A stretch of DNA of 64,000 nucleotides from Chloranthus sessilifolius (GCA_021018995.1 CM037588.1:81503765-81567764); one strand, 5' to 3'. Positions 1 through 11,783 are shown, numbered from the stretch's first letter. Notes: generated by a model from the letters alone, not told the origin. Translations and numbers: made by a program.

Positions 1-541
1 GTTTAGATCGCTCGAGTGAGGGCAGAAACCTTTACTTCGTGATTTTATTCAAAAAATCTATTCTATTTATTTACCTTAAATAAAATTAATCGGCCATTGC
101 CCCTAAACATTGTAGGTTATCATTAAGACATACCTAAGCACTTCTCAAGCATTATCTCTTACCTAAATCGGCGGATTTCGTAGTCGGCTCGATCCAACGT
201 TCGAATCTTGTTAGAAACGAAGAGATCTCTACGGTTCTGGTTCGACCTTCTCTCCGGGTCTTCCACCGGTTTACACTCGAACAAGGCCTTAGCCTTTCCT
301 CCCTAGAAGTCTCTCTTTTCTCTTTCTCTATTTTCCTCCTCTCTATTTAGGTTAACATGATGTTACGTAGGGGAGATACTTCTCTCCACTTTCACTTATA
401 TAGTGAAAGGAAAGGAAAAATATAATATGTTATACACATATACACACCGTGTGTGTATGTTGACCCAGGTTTCCTTATGAACCACACATACACGTGCGTG
501 GCATGTGGCTTATATGGTTCCGAAAATCTGGGGTTGTTACA
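1..541 (-). repeat. Element A 3' LTR, inner part only
   Basis: This matches 9561-10096 almost base for base and ends in GTTACA (TGTAAC on the minus strand), directly abutting the polypurine tract. The rest of the LTR is beyond the window edge. One copy of the CGCTCGAG motif of this family is visible at the very start. Confidence 0.95.
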
Positions 542-554
542 TTCTCCCCACCTT
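542..554 (-). other. Element A polypurine tract
   Basis: On the minus strand the sequence AAGGTGGGGAGAA sits immediately before the TG of the 3' LTR, the place where plus-strand DNA synthesis is primed in Ty3/gypsy elements. Element B has nearly the same tract at 18737-18749. Confidence 0.85.
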
Positions 555-992
555 ATAAGATTTTCGCCCTCAAAAATCGATCATGACCTAAGGTAATGTG
601 ACTGCATATTTTACGGTTGTGTCCTTGATTAACTCATTAATCATTTATTAGATAGTCGTATGGTCCAATGACCCGAAAAGATCTATTTAACGCTTACAAG
701 TGTTTGTACAATCAATAATACAATCACCTGAAACAGCCTGAGGGGTTTAGAACCTGAAAACGATCATTATTAGAATTTAAAAGATGTTCATATCACACTA
801 CGCATGAAAACTTTCGTCATGTTCTACAGTCATTCTATCAGCTCATCTAATCAAAACATGTATATATATATAACGAAGATTTAGTGCCCACTAATTATAA
901 TTGGTGACAATCATGTCACAACAGTATCAACCATTCACCATACAAACAAAAATTTTTAGTTTTACAACATAAAAAAAAATATCCATAGCGAC
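555..992 (-). other. Element A 3' untranslated region
   Basis: AT-rich stretch between the end of the extra ORF and the polypurine tract. I see no coding potential or repeated motif in it. Confidence 0.6.
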
Positions 993-2290
993 CTAGTCGT
1001 CACCCTCCTCATACTCATCGTCGTCATCGCCGGTGTCCCATTCCTCATCACTCTCCGCATCGTCTCCCTCGCCCTCGCCAACGGTCTCACCAGCATGGGT
1101 GGCACCCTCTGTAGTGGTCCTAGCCGCCTGGGCCGAACTAGATTTCCCAAAAATGGCATCCCTCATCGCCGCAACCTGCTGTCGGTACGTCTGCAGATAA
1201 GCTTGACCCATGAGGTCAATAAGAAGCGCCTCCTGGAACCGCTGATGTAGTCGGGTCTCCCGTACCTGTTGGAGAATATCTGCATTACACCGGAGTCGGT
1301 GGAATGCAGATGTGGTGGAGGCACAGTGGAGGGAGTAGCCGGTCCAGTCGATGGTGGCTGTGGTGCTTGCCTTGCAGCCTGACGATCTCTTTTCTTGTTC
1401 ACACTGTTTTGAAGCCCCTTTAGGTTTCGGCTGAGGTCCTGGGCTATGTAGGGTACAATGTTATCGGTAAGTGATAACTCATTGGTGTTGATCTTGAATC
1501 CATCCCTCCCATTACGCGTATCGAGGAGTCGGGAGATAAGACGTGCGTATGGGAGGCGGTTTATTGGCGGAGGAATAACGCCCCTAACATTTCTCCTATA
1601 GGCATGCACCATGCCTTTAATGATGACCATTGGGGCGCTAAACCACCTATTGTGGAAAGCAGAGTGCAAGGCCTGTAAAAAGGTGTCACTCCACTCTTGG
1701 TCATGACCGGTAGGGTGTAAATTTTTCTTGAAAATGATGTCCAAAAACCACATGTGTGGTGGTAGCTGGAATCGGGTGATGGATTGACCCGATGCGGACG
1801 CGCCGCCAGTAATATCATCAATGATTGTTGGAAACCCGACGTTTCCAACAAGTGGAGGTTGTGTGTTTGGTGTTGGGGTGTAGGTGAGAGGGCAGTTCAT
1901 GACGGCGGATACGTCGCCGCCTCCAAAAGACAGATACTTCCCGTCAATTGTGACGAGGATGGTGTCTTCATTTACATTTGTTTTGAGGGTCTGATAAAAT
2001 AATCGGACTAATCTCGGATAGTACCGAGGTTCAAATGGTGTAAGTAAAGGTCGGAGTTGGTGATTGGTCAGGAAATCTGATGTCCATTTCATGGATGTCG
2101 GATCAATAAAGCACGAGGGATGGATTTCCCACTCGGGTTCCATTTCTTTCGTGCCCCACCAATCATCAAGTTGGATCAGTATGGGTGCCAGTGGTGGAGG
2201 TGGTTGTTGTTGTGGTGCTTTGTTTCGCGATGGTGGCGATCGGGTCGCCATTCGCTTCCTTGGTTGGGGATTAGGGCTTGAAGAAGCCAT
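993..2290 (-). pseudogene. Element A extra ORF: putative plant transposon protein domain, acidic tail, one frameshift
   Basis: The ORF is collinear with pol but lies downstream of integrase. It opens with ATG at 2290 and reads without a stop for 375 codons. The N-terminus is basic and proline/glutamine rich. The conserved domain (about residues 40-290) includes a WWG start, a YPRLVRLFYQ segment, a PPHMWFLDIIF segment and LPYARLISRLL. Segments of this kind recur in the extra ORFs of elements B and E. I recall this family as the putative plant transposon protein domain (Pfam Transposase_32), which has no proven activity. Near 1300 the better frame changes. The other frame gives a helical glutamine-rich segment and a strongly acidic tail (DDDDEYEEGDD) ending at 993. 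About 430 codons would be the unbroken length. A motif array and a TATA-like run lie upstream. Confidence 0.72.
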
Positions 2291-2485
2291 TAGTATTGAT
2301 AGGTAAAAAAAATGAAAGGAGTATGGGGAAGGTAGAAATTTTTACCTAGGGAGTGGTTTGGACGGTTCGGATTTTTCAAATCCGGCTTGGATCGGACAAA
2401 AATTACTTGAGGGTGAAAACCCTAGCTCTTCGGTCGGCAGCAACTCCTCGCGTGAAGAAGAAATGTGTGTTCAGCTATCTGTCCC

Positions 2486-2719
2486 ATATATATATATAGT
2501 CCGTCTCGCCGGCGGTCATTAGTTATCGCTCGAGCGATCACAGAACGTTTTCTGGCATATAATTTGGCCTCGCTCGAGTGGCTTGGAGTCCTCGCTCGAG
2601 CGACCAATACACCTCGCTCGAGCGGTCACTATTGATCGCTCACGCGAGCCCTAAACACGTGATGTTTGTTATTTTATGTAGAACGCGCTCGAGCGATTGT
2701 GAAGTCTCGCTCGAGCGAG
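2486..2719 (-). promoter_or_regulatory. Element A internal motif array (TCGCTCGAGCGA) with TATA-like run, upstream of the extra ORF
   Basis: Seven copies of a palindrome with consensus CTCGCTCGAGCGAG lie between 2525 and 2719. The central hexamers start at 2529, 2573, 2595, 2617, 2639, 2688 and 2710, so most spacings are 22 or 44 bp. An ATATATATATATA run at 2486-2498 follows on the minus strand, about 200 bp before the ATG at 2290. The same motif, at the same 22-bp spacing, occurs in this element's LTR. That it is a promoter for the extra ORF is my inference. Confidence 0.6.
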
Positions 2720-2879
2720 CCCATCAGCTGATTTGCTCATCCATAAGCTCGTACCTTGTCTTCTTCCGTCCTTACGTTCGCATGAGGGGTCCGTCGTAAC
2801 AAACAGTTTAGGCTAGAAAAATATTGAAATTTATACTTGAAATTAAAGTGTTATGTGACGTCACCATTTACAAACAATT

Positions 2880-4289
2880 CTAATCGTCCCTCTCAAACAA
2901 CTTGGGGTATTGTTCTTTGACATCATCCTCCCGTTCCCATGTTGCTTCTTCGGTCGGATGATTCTTCCATCGAACAAGTACTAAGGGAATGATTTTGGTG
3001 CGTAGTACTTGGTCCTTTCTATCCAGCTCCTCTGCCGGCTCTTCTATCATAATCATGTCTTCACACATCTCTAGTGATTGACCCTCCAAAATGTGGGAAG
3101 GATCATTCACATATTTCTGAAGCATAGAAGCATTGAAAGCGTTATGTACTCGATCGAACACCGGAGGTAAGCTAATGCGATATGCAACTTCGCCAACTCG
3201 GCCCAAAACTTCGAATGGTCCAAGATATCGTGGACTCAATTTCCCCCTCTTTCCAAATCTCATCATGCCCTTCATAGGCGATACCTTGACAAACACGTGT
3301 TCTCCCACCTTATAATCGACGTTGGTCCGCTTGATATCAGCATAGCTTTTCTGTCTGCTTTGAGCCGACTAAAGCTTCTCCCTAATGATTCGGACGACTG
3401 TAGCATTCTCTTTCAGCAACTCAGGCCCTAAGACAAATTTTTCACCGATTTCCTCCCAATTGATGGGCGATTTACACCGCCTTCCGTATAATGCTTCATA
3501 TGGTGCCATTCCGATGCTTGTTTGGAAATTGTTATTATATGCAAATTCGATTAACGGTAAGTATTGATCCCACGATTCTTGCATTTCCAACATACAAGCT
3601 CTTAGCATGTCTTCTATTACTTGATTCACCCGCTCTGTTTGTCCGTCTGATTGTGGATGGAAGGCTGAACTGAAATCTAATCGTGTCCCCATCCCTTCCT
3701 AAAACTTCTTCCAGAATTTTAATGTATATAACGGATCTCGATCGGAGACAATGCTACTTGGGATTCCGTGTAGGCGTACTATTTCCTTCATATAGAGTTC
3801 CGCTAGCTTTCCTACTGTATACATCGTGTTGTAAGGTAGGAAGTGTGCTGACTTGGTTAGTCGGTCCACGATTACCTAGATGGCATTATATTTCCTTGCC
3901 GTACGCGGTAGTCCAACGATGAAATCCATAGATATTGATTCCCATTTCCATTCTGGTATTGGCAGAGGTTGCAACAATCCTGCAGGGTGTCTATGATCAA
4001 TCTTCACTTGTTGACACGTCAAACATCGTGAAACGTATTCCGCTACATCTTGTTTTAAACCTCTCCACTAGTAATTCCTTTTCAGATCTTGGTACATTCT
4101 TGTGCTACCTGGGTGTATCGCGTAACTTGATTTGTGTGACTCGTCAAGGATAGTTCGCTTTAGCTCAACATTGTCCGGAATACAGAGTCGACCCTTGAAC
4201 AATAAAGAACCATCCTCCTTGATTGAGAAATCTGATCTGATGCCCTCGGTTACATCTTGGCGACTCTTCATTAACACTGGGTCCCTCAT
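2880..4289 (-). pseudogene. Element A integrase with chromodomain-like C-terminus, broken
   Basis: Reading leftward from 4289: a remnant of the zinc-binding N-terminal region (SYAIHPGS segment), ended by a stop at about 4067 where the family usually has two tryptophans; the catalytic core with DRLTKSAHF- and SIVSDRDPL-like segments; then FHPQSDGQTERVNQ and FAYNNNFQTSIGMAPYEALYGRR (intact from 3692 to 3369); then the SH3-like region (RYLGPFEVL). It ends with IIPLVLVRWKNHPTEEATWE, the shortened chromodomain typical of Tekay-type elements, with a stop at 2880. Further in-frame stops lie near 3365, 3700 and 3880. The enzyme would have inserted element cDNA into chromatin; this copy cannot be made whole. 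Confidence 0.9.
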
Positions 4290-5917
4290 CTGTAGTCATG
4301 GATGTGCTCGAATATTACTGGTCTCACTAATATGTTAGCCAAAAAGGCCCCTGTGGTGCGTGGCTCAATATTTGCATCATACATCGAAAGATCTTCAAAC
4401 AACTTCCATCTATGCATACCCCGAACCAAACTGGCCAACAGAGCTGGACCCTTTCGACTTAGGGCATCGGCTACTATGTTAGCCTTACCTGGATGATACT
4501 GTATGGAATAGTCATAGTCCTTAAGAAACTCCATCCATCTGCGTTGTCTCATATTTAGTTCCTTCTGTGTGAACAAGTATCTGAGGCTTTTATGATCGGT
4601 GAAAATCTCGAAGGTCTCACCGTACAAATAGTGTCGCCAAATCTTCAACGCAAATATGACTACTGCTAACTCTAGGTCATGTGTCGGATAGTTCTTCTCA
4701 TGTTCTTTCAACTGTCTTGACCTATAAGCTATCACTTTCTTATGTTGGTTGAGCACGCAACCCAAACCATTGTACAAAGCATCACTGTACACTGCGAATC
4801 CCCCACTGCCTGAAGGAATTGCTAATACTGGGGCTGAAGTGAGTCTCATTTTGAGTTCTTGAAAACTCTTCTCGCACGCCTCACTCCATTCGAATCTCAC
4901 ATCCTTCCTTGTCAGTCTCGTGAGAGGTCCCGCTATTTTTGAAAACCCCTCAACAAAACGTCGATAGTAACCTGCCAGTCCAAGGAAACTACGGATATCG
5001 ATCACTGTCTTAGGCTGTTCCCAATTCACTACTGCTTCGATTTTGGATGGATCCACTGTGACACCATGCTTGGAGACGACATGTCCCAAAAGGCTAACCT
5101 CTTCTAACCAAAACTCGCATTTGTTGAGTTTGGCATAAAGTTTGTCTTGGCCGAATAAAGTTTGTAGAGCGAGTCTTAGATGCTTCTCATGTTCTTCTTC
5201 TGACTTGGAATATATCAAAATGTCATCGACAAACACTACGATGCAAGAATCCAGATGTGGTTTAAACACCCGGTTCATTAAATCCATGAACGACGCCGGT
5301 GCGTTTGTCAACCCAAACGGCATCACTAAAAATTCGTAGTGTCCATACCTTATTCTAAATGCAGCTTTCTAAATATCTTCGGCCTTAACTCTCAATTGAT
5401 GGTATCCTGACCTGAGGTCGATCTTAGAGAAATACCTTGCTCCTTGCAGTTGATCGAACAAATCATCTATTCTCGGCAACGGGTATCGGTTCTTCACAGT
5501 TATTTTGTTCAACTATCGATAGTCAATGCATAAGCGCATTGACCCATCTTTCTTCTTTAAAAATAAGACAGGTGCTCCCCAAGGAGACACACTTGGTCTT
5601 ACAAACCCTTTATCCATAAGTTCCTATAACTGTTCCTTCAATTCCTTCAACTCAGTAGGAGCCATTCGGTATGGTGCCTTTGAGACTGGTTCCGTTCCTG
5701 GCGGTAAGTCGATAGCGAATTCGACCTCCCTCTCTGGAGGTAACCCTGGCAATTCATCTGGGAACACATCTTGAAACTCTCGCACTACTGCGATTTCTGA
5801 AATGACATTCTTCTCTTCCTTATCAGCCTTCAAGAATGCCAAGTAACCGCCGCACCCCTTTCTGATCATTTTCTCGGCCCTTACTGCTGAAATCAGTGGC
5901 ATAGATGACGACCTCAC
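4290..5917 (-). pseudogene. Element A reverse transcriptase and RNase H, broken
   Basis: The frame from 5917 to about 5326 encodes the RT fingers, including FPDELPGLPPEREVEF and [11 protein letters not shown], with stops near 5623, 5515 and 5370. The open run 5326-4286 encodes [12 protein letters not shown], the catalytic FVDD motif, the LGHVVS and [12 protein letters not shown] segments, and RNase H ([19 protein letters not shown]). RNase H has DAL where relatives have DAS. A frameshift near 4290 separates it from integrase, and another near 5920 separates it from protease. The protein would copy element RNA into DNA in cytoplasmic particles. Confidence 0.92.
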
Positions 5918-6296
5918 TCCTTGAAACCGAAATGATCTTCTTGTGTTGGGTCTGAAAATGACGACCTTGTTCTTGCAATGATCACAGAATCAGGTCGCCA
6001 ACCATCCATGCCAAGGATCACATCAAACCCCGCATGTCCAAAGAAGATCAATTTCGCTTCCAATTCATGCACCTCTAGCTCTCGAACTGCTATAATGACG
6101 GATTTGCAAGCTAACTCCGCGTTTATAAATTCTCCAGTCGGAATAGACACGGATAGGACGAAGTCCAACACCTCTGGAACAATCTTCATCCTCTTGGCAA
6201 ATCGTGGGGTGACGAATGAGTGGGAAGACCCTGGGTCTATCAACACTCTAGCGTCATATCTAAAGACACATCCTTTCTCATACATGGTTAAAGTAC
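5918..6296 (-). pseudogene. Element A protease (second exon start), broken at its end
   Basis: Exon 2 starts at 6296 after the TATAG acceptor. The region holds the retroviral-type aspartic protease signature ARVLIDPGSSHSF, with DPG instead of the usual DSG/DTG, as often seen in plant Ty3 elements, and the later FDVILGMDGW segment, where relatives have DWL. A frameshift near 5920 precedes RT. The protease would cleave the Gag-Pol polyprotein. Confidence 0.85.
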
Positions 6297-6454
6297 CTAT
6301 AGTACACATACATACATAAAATTTACACATCCTTTCACATCCCTAGTTCACAAATAAATTTAGTGTTTAGCAAAAGAAACCTACACTATTTATATTGAAT
6401 GCACCCCCTCTATCTAAAGGAATGAAATTTCTTAAATTTTAAAAAAATTCTCAC
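6297..6454 (-). other. Element A gag-protease intron
   Basis: The minus strand reads CAAG|GTGAGAATTT at the donor and TGTACTATAG| at the acceptor, 158 nt, AT-rich and T-rich, with CTAAAC-type branch-point candidates. The gag frame meets a stop 22-24 nt into the intron. Removing it joins exon 1 (…VIQ plus one base) to exon 2 in phase 1, making a Gly codon and running into protease in frame. Element B has the same arrangement and related intron sequence, which is strong support. Confidence 0.8.
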
Positions 6455-7804
6455 CTTGGATGACGTCATGCACGTTCCCTGCTTCCTGAGCAGTGACTGC
6501 ATAGGCTCTCCCTTGCACGACCGTTTTCCTTGCTTGAATTGGTCGTGACATCAAGTCAAGTTTCCTTGTTTGCCTCAGTCCTTAATCATGTGGCCCATCT
6601 TGCCACATTTAAAACAACCTCGCATCCCTTGTCTGCAATCAGCTGTTTTGTGGGACTTGCCACACTTGGCACAAGTATCCCTTAATGTTGAAGATGCAGC
6701 TCGTGAGAAGCCTTGTGTTATCGCAGCTCCATTAGAAATGGCAGGGTTCTCATATCTCATCGGTCTCCCTGATGCCGGAAATGGAAACTTTTGATATGTG
6801 CTCTGTTGTGTCAGTCTCCCATATCCTGCTTGAAACGGTTGTTTCTGATTTTGTACTATGAATCTCGGCTTTTTGTTTATTGGCTCGTAGTTCCCAGTTC
6901 TGTTCTGATCCACGTTTGTTCTTCCCTGTTGTTCCCTTTGACGGTAGCGGTTGTTGTTCTCTTCTTCCACTACTAGCGCCTTACTCATAACCTCTCCGTA
7001 AGTTTTCAGCTGAAATGGAGCAACTCCTCCTCGAATATCTGGCCTCAAACCCTGTTGAAACCTCTTTATTTTCATCGCTTCTGTAACCACATAGTCGGAA
7101 GTGAAATGAGCAAGTCTCATGAACTCCACTCCGTATTCCCTTACTGTCATGTTTCTCTGTAGGAGTTGTAAAAACTGTACTTCCATCTGATTTCTCACCA
7201 CTTCGGGGAAATACTGTTTATTGAATTCTTCCACGAATTCATTCCACGTCCATGGCGTATTTGGGGTCTCCTGAGCCCTAGTTCGCGACACAGACTTCCA
7301 CCAAGGTCCAGCCTCCCCATCTAACATGTACGCCAATCCGTGCAAGTGAGTACGCTGAAAAGCTTTTCCATCTCACTTAGTTAATTTTCAGCAGCCATAG
7401 TGTCCGCTGTTCTAAAAGTTTGAGGTCTCATCCTCCGAATTCGTAAATGCCGGTCAAAGGGGTGTTGGCACTACCGAAGATGTAGGTGGTTGATGCTGAT
7501 TACCAGTATTTTGGGCTAACAAGGATGCTGCCATGGCAGCCACCATGGTTTCCATAGTGTGCATCATCCTCTGACGCTCCTCTCTCTCTTCATTTCTCTC
7601 CCTGATCCTATCTTGTTCTCTCTGATCTTGACCCTGACGGTCTCGATCGTGAATTTCGGTCTGTTCTTTGTTCCCTTGACTACTACTCTCGGGAATTTCT
7701 CTTTCTCCCAACGGTACTGTGTTTGTTGGCGAGATTAACTCACCTCTACTGCGTAAGTTCCTATCATGACCACCCCTTGGTCGACATCTCCTTCCCGAAG
7801 ACAT
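6455..7804 (-). pseudogene. Element A gag, with two CCHC zinc knuckles, frameshifted
   Basis: The start at 7804 is chosen because elements A and B both have an ATG at this aligned position, exactly 6 nt after a CAG; A also has an in-frame ATG at 7816. The N-terminus is arginine and glutamine rich with an REERQRMMHTMETM helix. The capsid core (GEAGPWWKSV, WNEFVEEFNKQYFPE, REYGVEFMRLA, RFQQGLRPDI) runs from about 7345. Two zinc knuckles follow, CAKCGKSHKTADC and CFKCGKMGHMIKDC. Stops lie near 7452 and 7380, and a frameshift at about 6575 leaves the last 40 codons in another frame. Gag would form the particle and bind the RNA. Confidence 0.9.
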
Positions 7805-7891
7805 CACGACCTGCATATGAAATGAACTTTCGTCAGCAGAAGTCCCTATGCTCTGACAAAAGAATGATTGTCATAATTTCTAGAAGAAACA

Positions 7892-7903
7892 GCTCTGATA
7901 CCA
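7892..7903 (-). other. Element A primer binding site (initiator Met tRNA)
   Basis: The minus strand reads TGGTATCAGAGC two bases inside the 5' LTR, complementary to the 3' end of plant initiator-Met tRNA, the usual primer for this group. Confidence 0.92.
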
Positions 7904-7905
7904 AC

Positions 7906-10096
7906 TGTGATAGCCCGATTTTCGTTACTCAAAAGTTTGCCATCAGCACGACCTTCGAGGTCATGCACCTTAAATCTAAGCGGAACATCACATAACGATT
8001 AAAAGTCAACAATTTAAATTACCACGCTTCAAATTAATTTAGTCTCCATATTTCAATAGGGTCTAGCAACTAACAGACTGTTCCAGTCTCATGCCAATTC
8101 AAGAGCAGAGGAACTACCTTGACCCATAAATGATAATCTTATCACCTTTGATAGTTTGCCAAAAGAAAAGTATAGTATTTAATTACATTTAAAAGAAAGG
8201 ACTTGACATGCCAAGCCACGAGTACTCTCTACTCACCACTTCTAAACGTAAAGCACTTCTAAAAGAATTCCTCGGGAGGAGGTTCTAACTCTTCTCCGTC
8301 TGTGAAATCCAAACCCTTAGGATCAACGTCTCTCGAAACCTGTGTTGTTGCGACATATAGTCTAAGGGATGAGCTACATCCTAGCTCAATAGGGAAACAT
8401 AAAGAACATATAGATTAATTCTGACATATATGTTGTGCAGTAAAAGAAAAGTATAGTTTATCTACTATCACTCTCTGGGAGGCAATCGAAATAACTGAAG
8501 GAAAAGGTGAACACCACTACTTACTTTACATAGTTTTATTCTTTCTCATCTTACTCGTTTAGTTGTGATTCCGGCCTAATAACTTAGCTCTTTAACTTAA
8601 ATAGTCCCCGAGCAATATAGCATCGAGCCCCGATGGAATACCCACCATCGTCGTCTAACTAGACAGTTATCAATTTTATCATTCCCTGGGAATACTGCCC
8701 CAAGCCCCTTTCTCCTAGGTGGCGGGTCTCATCGTTAAATCTACATCCTCGATGTGCTATCAGATACGGATTAACCGCCAGATCGGTCATGTATATCCCC
8801 GCCGAGTCGGGTCAGGTATCCCACCACGCCTAAACAAACCTTAAATAACAAAAATATCAAGTGTGCCTTACATGTTGTTATTCACCGTGATTGTACTAAT
8901 TTTTAATATATTAGGCCTTATCACTTTACTTTCTTTTCCCCACTGATTCTCATCTGCTCCCTTGGGATGCTACTGATATGTTGTATCATGTAGGTATTCA
9001 TCTTGTAGTTCTTGCGTCCCCTTGAGACCTCTGGCTTCATTTTCTGAAGTCAACACACACACGCTCTATTTATGTGGCATGATGAGATACTTAGTTTAGC
9101 AATTAAATCAGACACACATATGCTAAACCCAACAATGTACATGTTTCGATAAGGTTCCCTACCTCAAGGCAAAACCTGGTCCTTCTGGTAGTGATGACAC
9201 GTACCGATCTTACGTCAATCTACATTTCATGCGAAAAGACATGCCTTAGAATGGTCATTAGTGGTCACTAGCACTCCTTGAGCGCATAGTTCACATGAGG
9301 TATATTTGTATACATAAAAGAACTAAATTTTAGTTTTGGTGTATCGCTCGAGCGGTTGCTTAGCCTCACTCGAGCGACCTCTTAACCTCACTCGAGCGGT
9401 TGCGAAGCCTCGCTCGGGCGGCCTCTTATCCTCGCTCCGGCGGGTTAAAAGAGGTGTCGGATTACCTCGCCATGAGCCTACCTTTCAATATGGGTCTCGC
9501 TTTGAGCAAGCCCGAACGCACTATTCCAGTGTTATATATTCTGTCCTCGCCACATGAGACGCTTAGATCGCTTTGAGCGGAAACCTTTACTTCATGATTT
9601 TATTCAAGAAATCTATTCTATTTATTTACCTTAAATAAAATTAATCGGCCATTGCCCCTAAACATTGTAGGTTATCATTAAGACATACCTAAGCACTTCT
9701 CAAGCATTATCTCTTACCTAAATCGGCAGATTTCGTAGTCGGCTCGATCCAACGTTCGAATCCTGTTAGAAACGAAGAGATCTCTACGGTTCTGGTTCGA
9801 CCTTCTCTCCGGGTCTTCCACCGGTTTACACTCCAACAAGGCCTTAGCCTTTCCTCCCTACAAGTCTCTCTTTTCTCTTTCTCTATTTTCCTCCTCTCTA
9901 TTTAGGTTAACATGATGTTACGTAGGGGAGATACTTCTCTCCACTTTCACTTATATAGTGAAAGGAAAGGAAAAATATAATATGTTATACACATATACAC
10001 ACCGTCTGTATATGTTGACCCAGGTTTCCTTATGAACCACACATACACGTGCGTGGCATGTGGCTTATATGGTTCCGAAAATCTGGGGTTGTTACA
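7906..10096 (-). repeat. Element A 5' LTR
   Basis: A 2191-bp LTR bounded by TG…CA: TGTGATAGCCCG at one end and GTTACA at the other. The primer site lies just outside the first end. Elements B and G share the TGTGACAGCCCGA-type terminus. No ORF in it looks real. Confidence 0.93.
9343..9445 (-). promoter_or_regulatory. Element A LTR motif array (CTCGAG), exact 22-bp spacing
   Basis: Five copies of a TCGCTCGAGCGG-like motif have their central hexamers starting at 9347, 9369, 9391, 9413 and 9435, exactly 22 bp apart. The last two are mutated at the centre (CTCGGG, CTCCGG). Looser copies follow near 9495 and 9566. The array lies in the presumed U3. The same motif lies upstream of this element's extra ORF at 2525-2719. 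Confidence 0.7.
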
Positions 10097-10101
10097 GTAG
10101 G

Positions 10102-10286
10102 TAACTTCACTCAAAACCTTCAGGAGACTACAACTCTTCCACTAGGGATCACCTAGAAATTTTAAAGGCTTGTTAAATTTGTTAAATGTAATCGTGCTCC
10201 CTACGAAAGTGGCATGTAAATTCTTAGTTAGGATATTTTTCATTTCCTTGTTTGCTAGGGACTACCAAAACGTAAGTTTGGGGGTG
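10102..10286 (+). other. Athila-like fragment F: end of the internal 3' region with polypurine tract
   Basis: The text ACTAGGGATCACCTAG … GCTCCCTACGAAAGTGGCAT … GTTTGGGGGTG is shared with the 3' ends of elements E (about 47700-47852) and D (about 59395-59565), where it directly precedes the 3' LTR. Here it is interrupted on the left by element A. Confidence 0.8.
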
Positions 10287-11783
10287 TGATCAGTCACATA
10301 ATATACCATTTTACTACCCTTAACATAGTGATGTTAGCTACTAATAAGTTATTGATGTGCATATATTAAGGAAAATCAGTAAAATAAAGCTAAAATCTTA
10401 ATCTTCATCAACATGAACTCAAAAGGCAGTAAGAAAGACGATTGGAAGAAAAAGACGATTGAGCACTGTTGTTGAAGAAGAGAAATGAGAATTTACGATT
10501 CTTCAAAAGACGATTCTTCAGGAGACGTTCAAAAAACTAAGCGATACAAAGAAGACAACGATTAATCATAAATAGAAATCGTCAACTGGAAGCTGTACTG
10601 AGAGATAGAAAATCGAGATTTACGATTTTCCACAAAAAGCTACAACAGAAGAAGGAAATTGTGATTTACGATTTTACAAAAAGGAAGCTTATGCTACTGC
10701 TACTCACGTGAAGGTTTATACCACCATGAACAAAATTAGAAGACTTCTTAAAGAAGAAGTCTGGTGAATCACGGATCTGAGAAGATTGATGAAGATAAAT
10801 TCTTAAAAGACTTTGCTGCTGAAAATAAGGAGAAAACTCATAAGGATATCAACCATTAAAGCAAGGAAATATAAGATTAGAAGTAGAGTTATAATAGGAT
10901 ACCTTTATTTTAGTTGTTTTTTTATAATTAGGAGTTTTGTAAACTGACCCCTTTTGATCTATAAATAAGAGGGCTTGGTCTAGGAATAAACCATCGAAGA
11001 AATTCCCAGCATCAATTGATAACTGAGGTTGTGTTTTCTTCCGATCATTAGAGTAGTTTAGTTTAGATATCTGTGGTTCCTCAATCACAATTGACGACTG
11101 TGATTAAGAGCTAAAAGATTAGAGTAGATATCTGTAGTTTCTTAGAAGTAATTGACGACTGCAACTGAGGGGTGAAAGATATAATTTTTATTGCTTTCTA
11201 GTATAGATTTATTTTATTATAATTTTTTACTTTGTAAATATCTTCAGATTTTAATTTGAATTGACAACTCAGGTTGAAGTTTGCAGATTAGTGTAATAGA
11301 TTTTATTTCCCATTTTTAATTTTCTAGAATTTGATTTACTCTCAAATATCTGGTAGATTAATGATTAGTATAAATCTATATTGAATGATGCTAGTTTTTT
11401 ATTGATGCCCAAATTCTAAAAGACTGAGATATAGTGTAACGGTATTTTAAATTTGTAAACATCCGATAGCTGAAGATTGTGATTGACGACCACAATTGAA
11501 AGGAGGATTTAGGATTTATTTTTTACAATATAGTTTAAGACACAATTCTTTATTCATATTTCTCAAGTAGTTTAGGATCTTAAAAGAAAAGTATAAGTTT
11601 TCAGAAAAGTTATATATATATATATATATATATATTTATGCAAATATATAAATATATCCTTGTGGGAACATTCTTATACTAGCTCTACAATTTCAATTGT
11701 GTGCTTGCAATAGGTTAAGACTTAATTATATACATATAATTAGAGAATCAAGATCATAATTTTTCTTCAGTAAGTATCCACTA
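10287..11783 (+). repeat. Athila-like LTR F, right end uncertain
   Basis: It starts with TG right after the polypurine tract. It has a TATAAATA box at 10960-10967 and a late segment (CTTGTGGGA … TTGCAATAGG) matching the U5 of elements D and E. The right end is placed by analogy with the CCCCAACA|AGTTTTT ends of D and E and may be off by some bases. Between about 10430 and 10700 the word ACGATT or its complement recurs about ten times in a purine-rich background. Confidence 0.6.

Larger units (their letters stand above)
1..10096 (-). mobile_element. Element A: Ty3/gypsy chromovirus-type LTR retrotransposon with an extra 3' ORF (truncated at window edge)
   Basis: Read on the minus strand the order is 5' LTR (7906-10096), Met-tRNA primer site, gag, intron, protease, reverse transcriptase, RNase H, integrase with chromodomain-like tail, extra ORF, polypurine tract and the end of the 3' LTR (1-541). 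The order and the integrase tail fit the Tekay/Del branch of plant chromoviruses. The 3' LTR remnant differs from the matching part of the 5' LTR at roughly 8 sites in about 510 bp by eye, so the insertion is fairly recent. Even so, gag and pol carry several stops and frameshifts. It lies in Athila-like sequence F; the likely 5-bp target duplicate on the right is GTAGG (10097-10101), and its partner is outside the window. Confidence 0.93.

Noticed and set aside
1163..2290. Reading the extra ORFs as real DNA transposases, because of the name of the domain
   Set aside because: No DDE or other catalytic pattern can be seen, and the ORFs lie inside LTR elements between integrase or gag and the 3' LTR. 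The name is only a label.
11611..11633. TA run as a TATA box
   Set aside because: A simple (TA)n microsatellite downstream of the proper TATAAATA box of LTR F.
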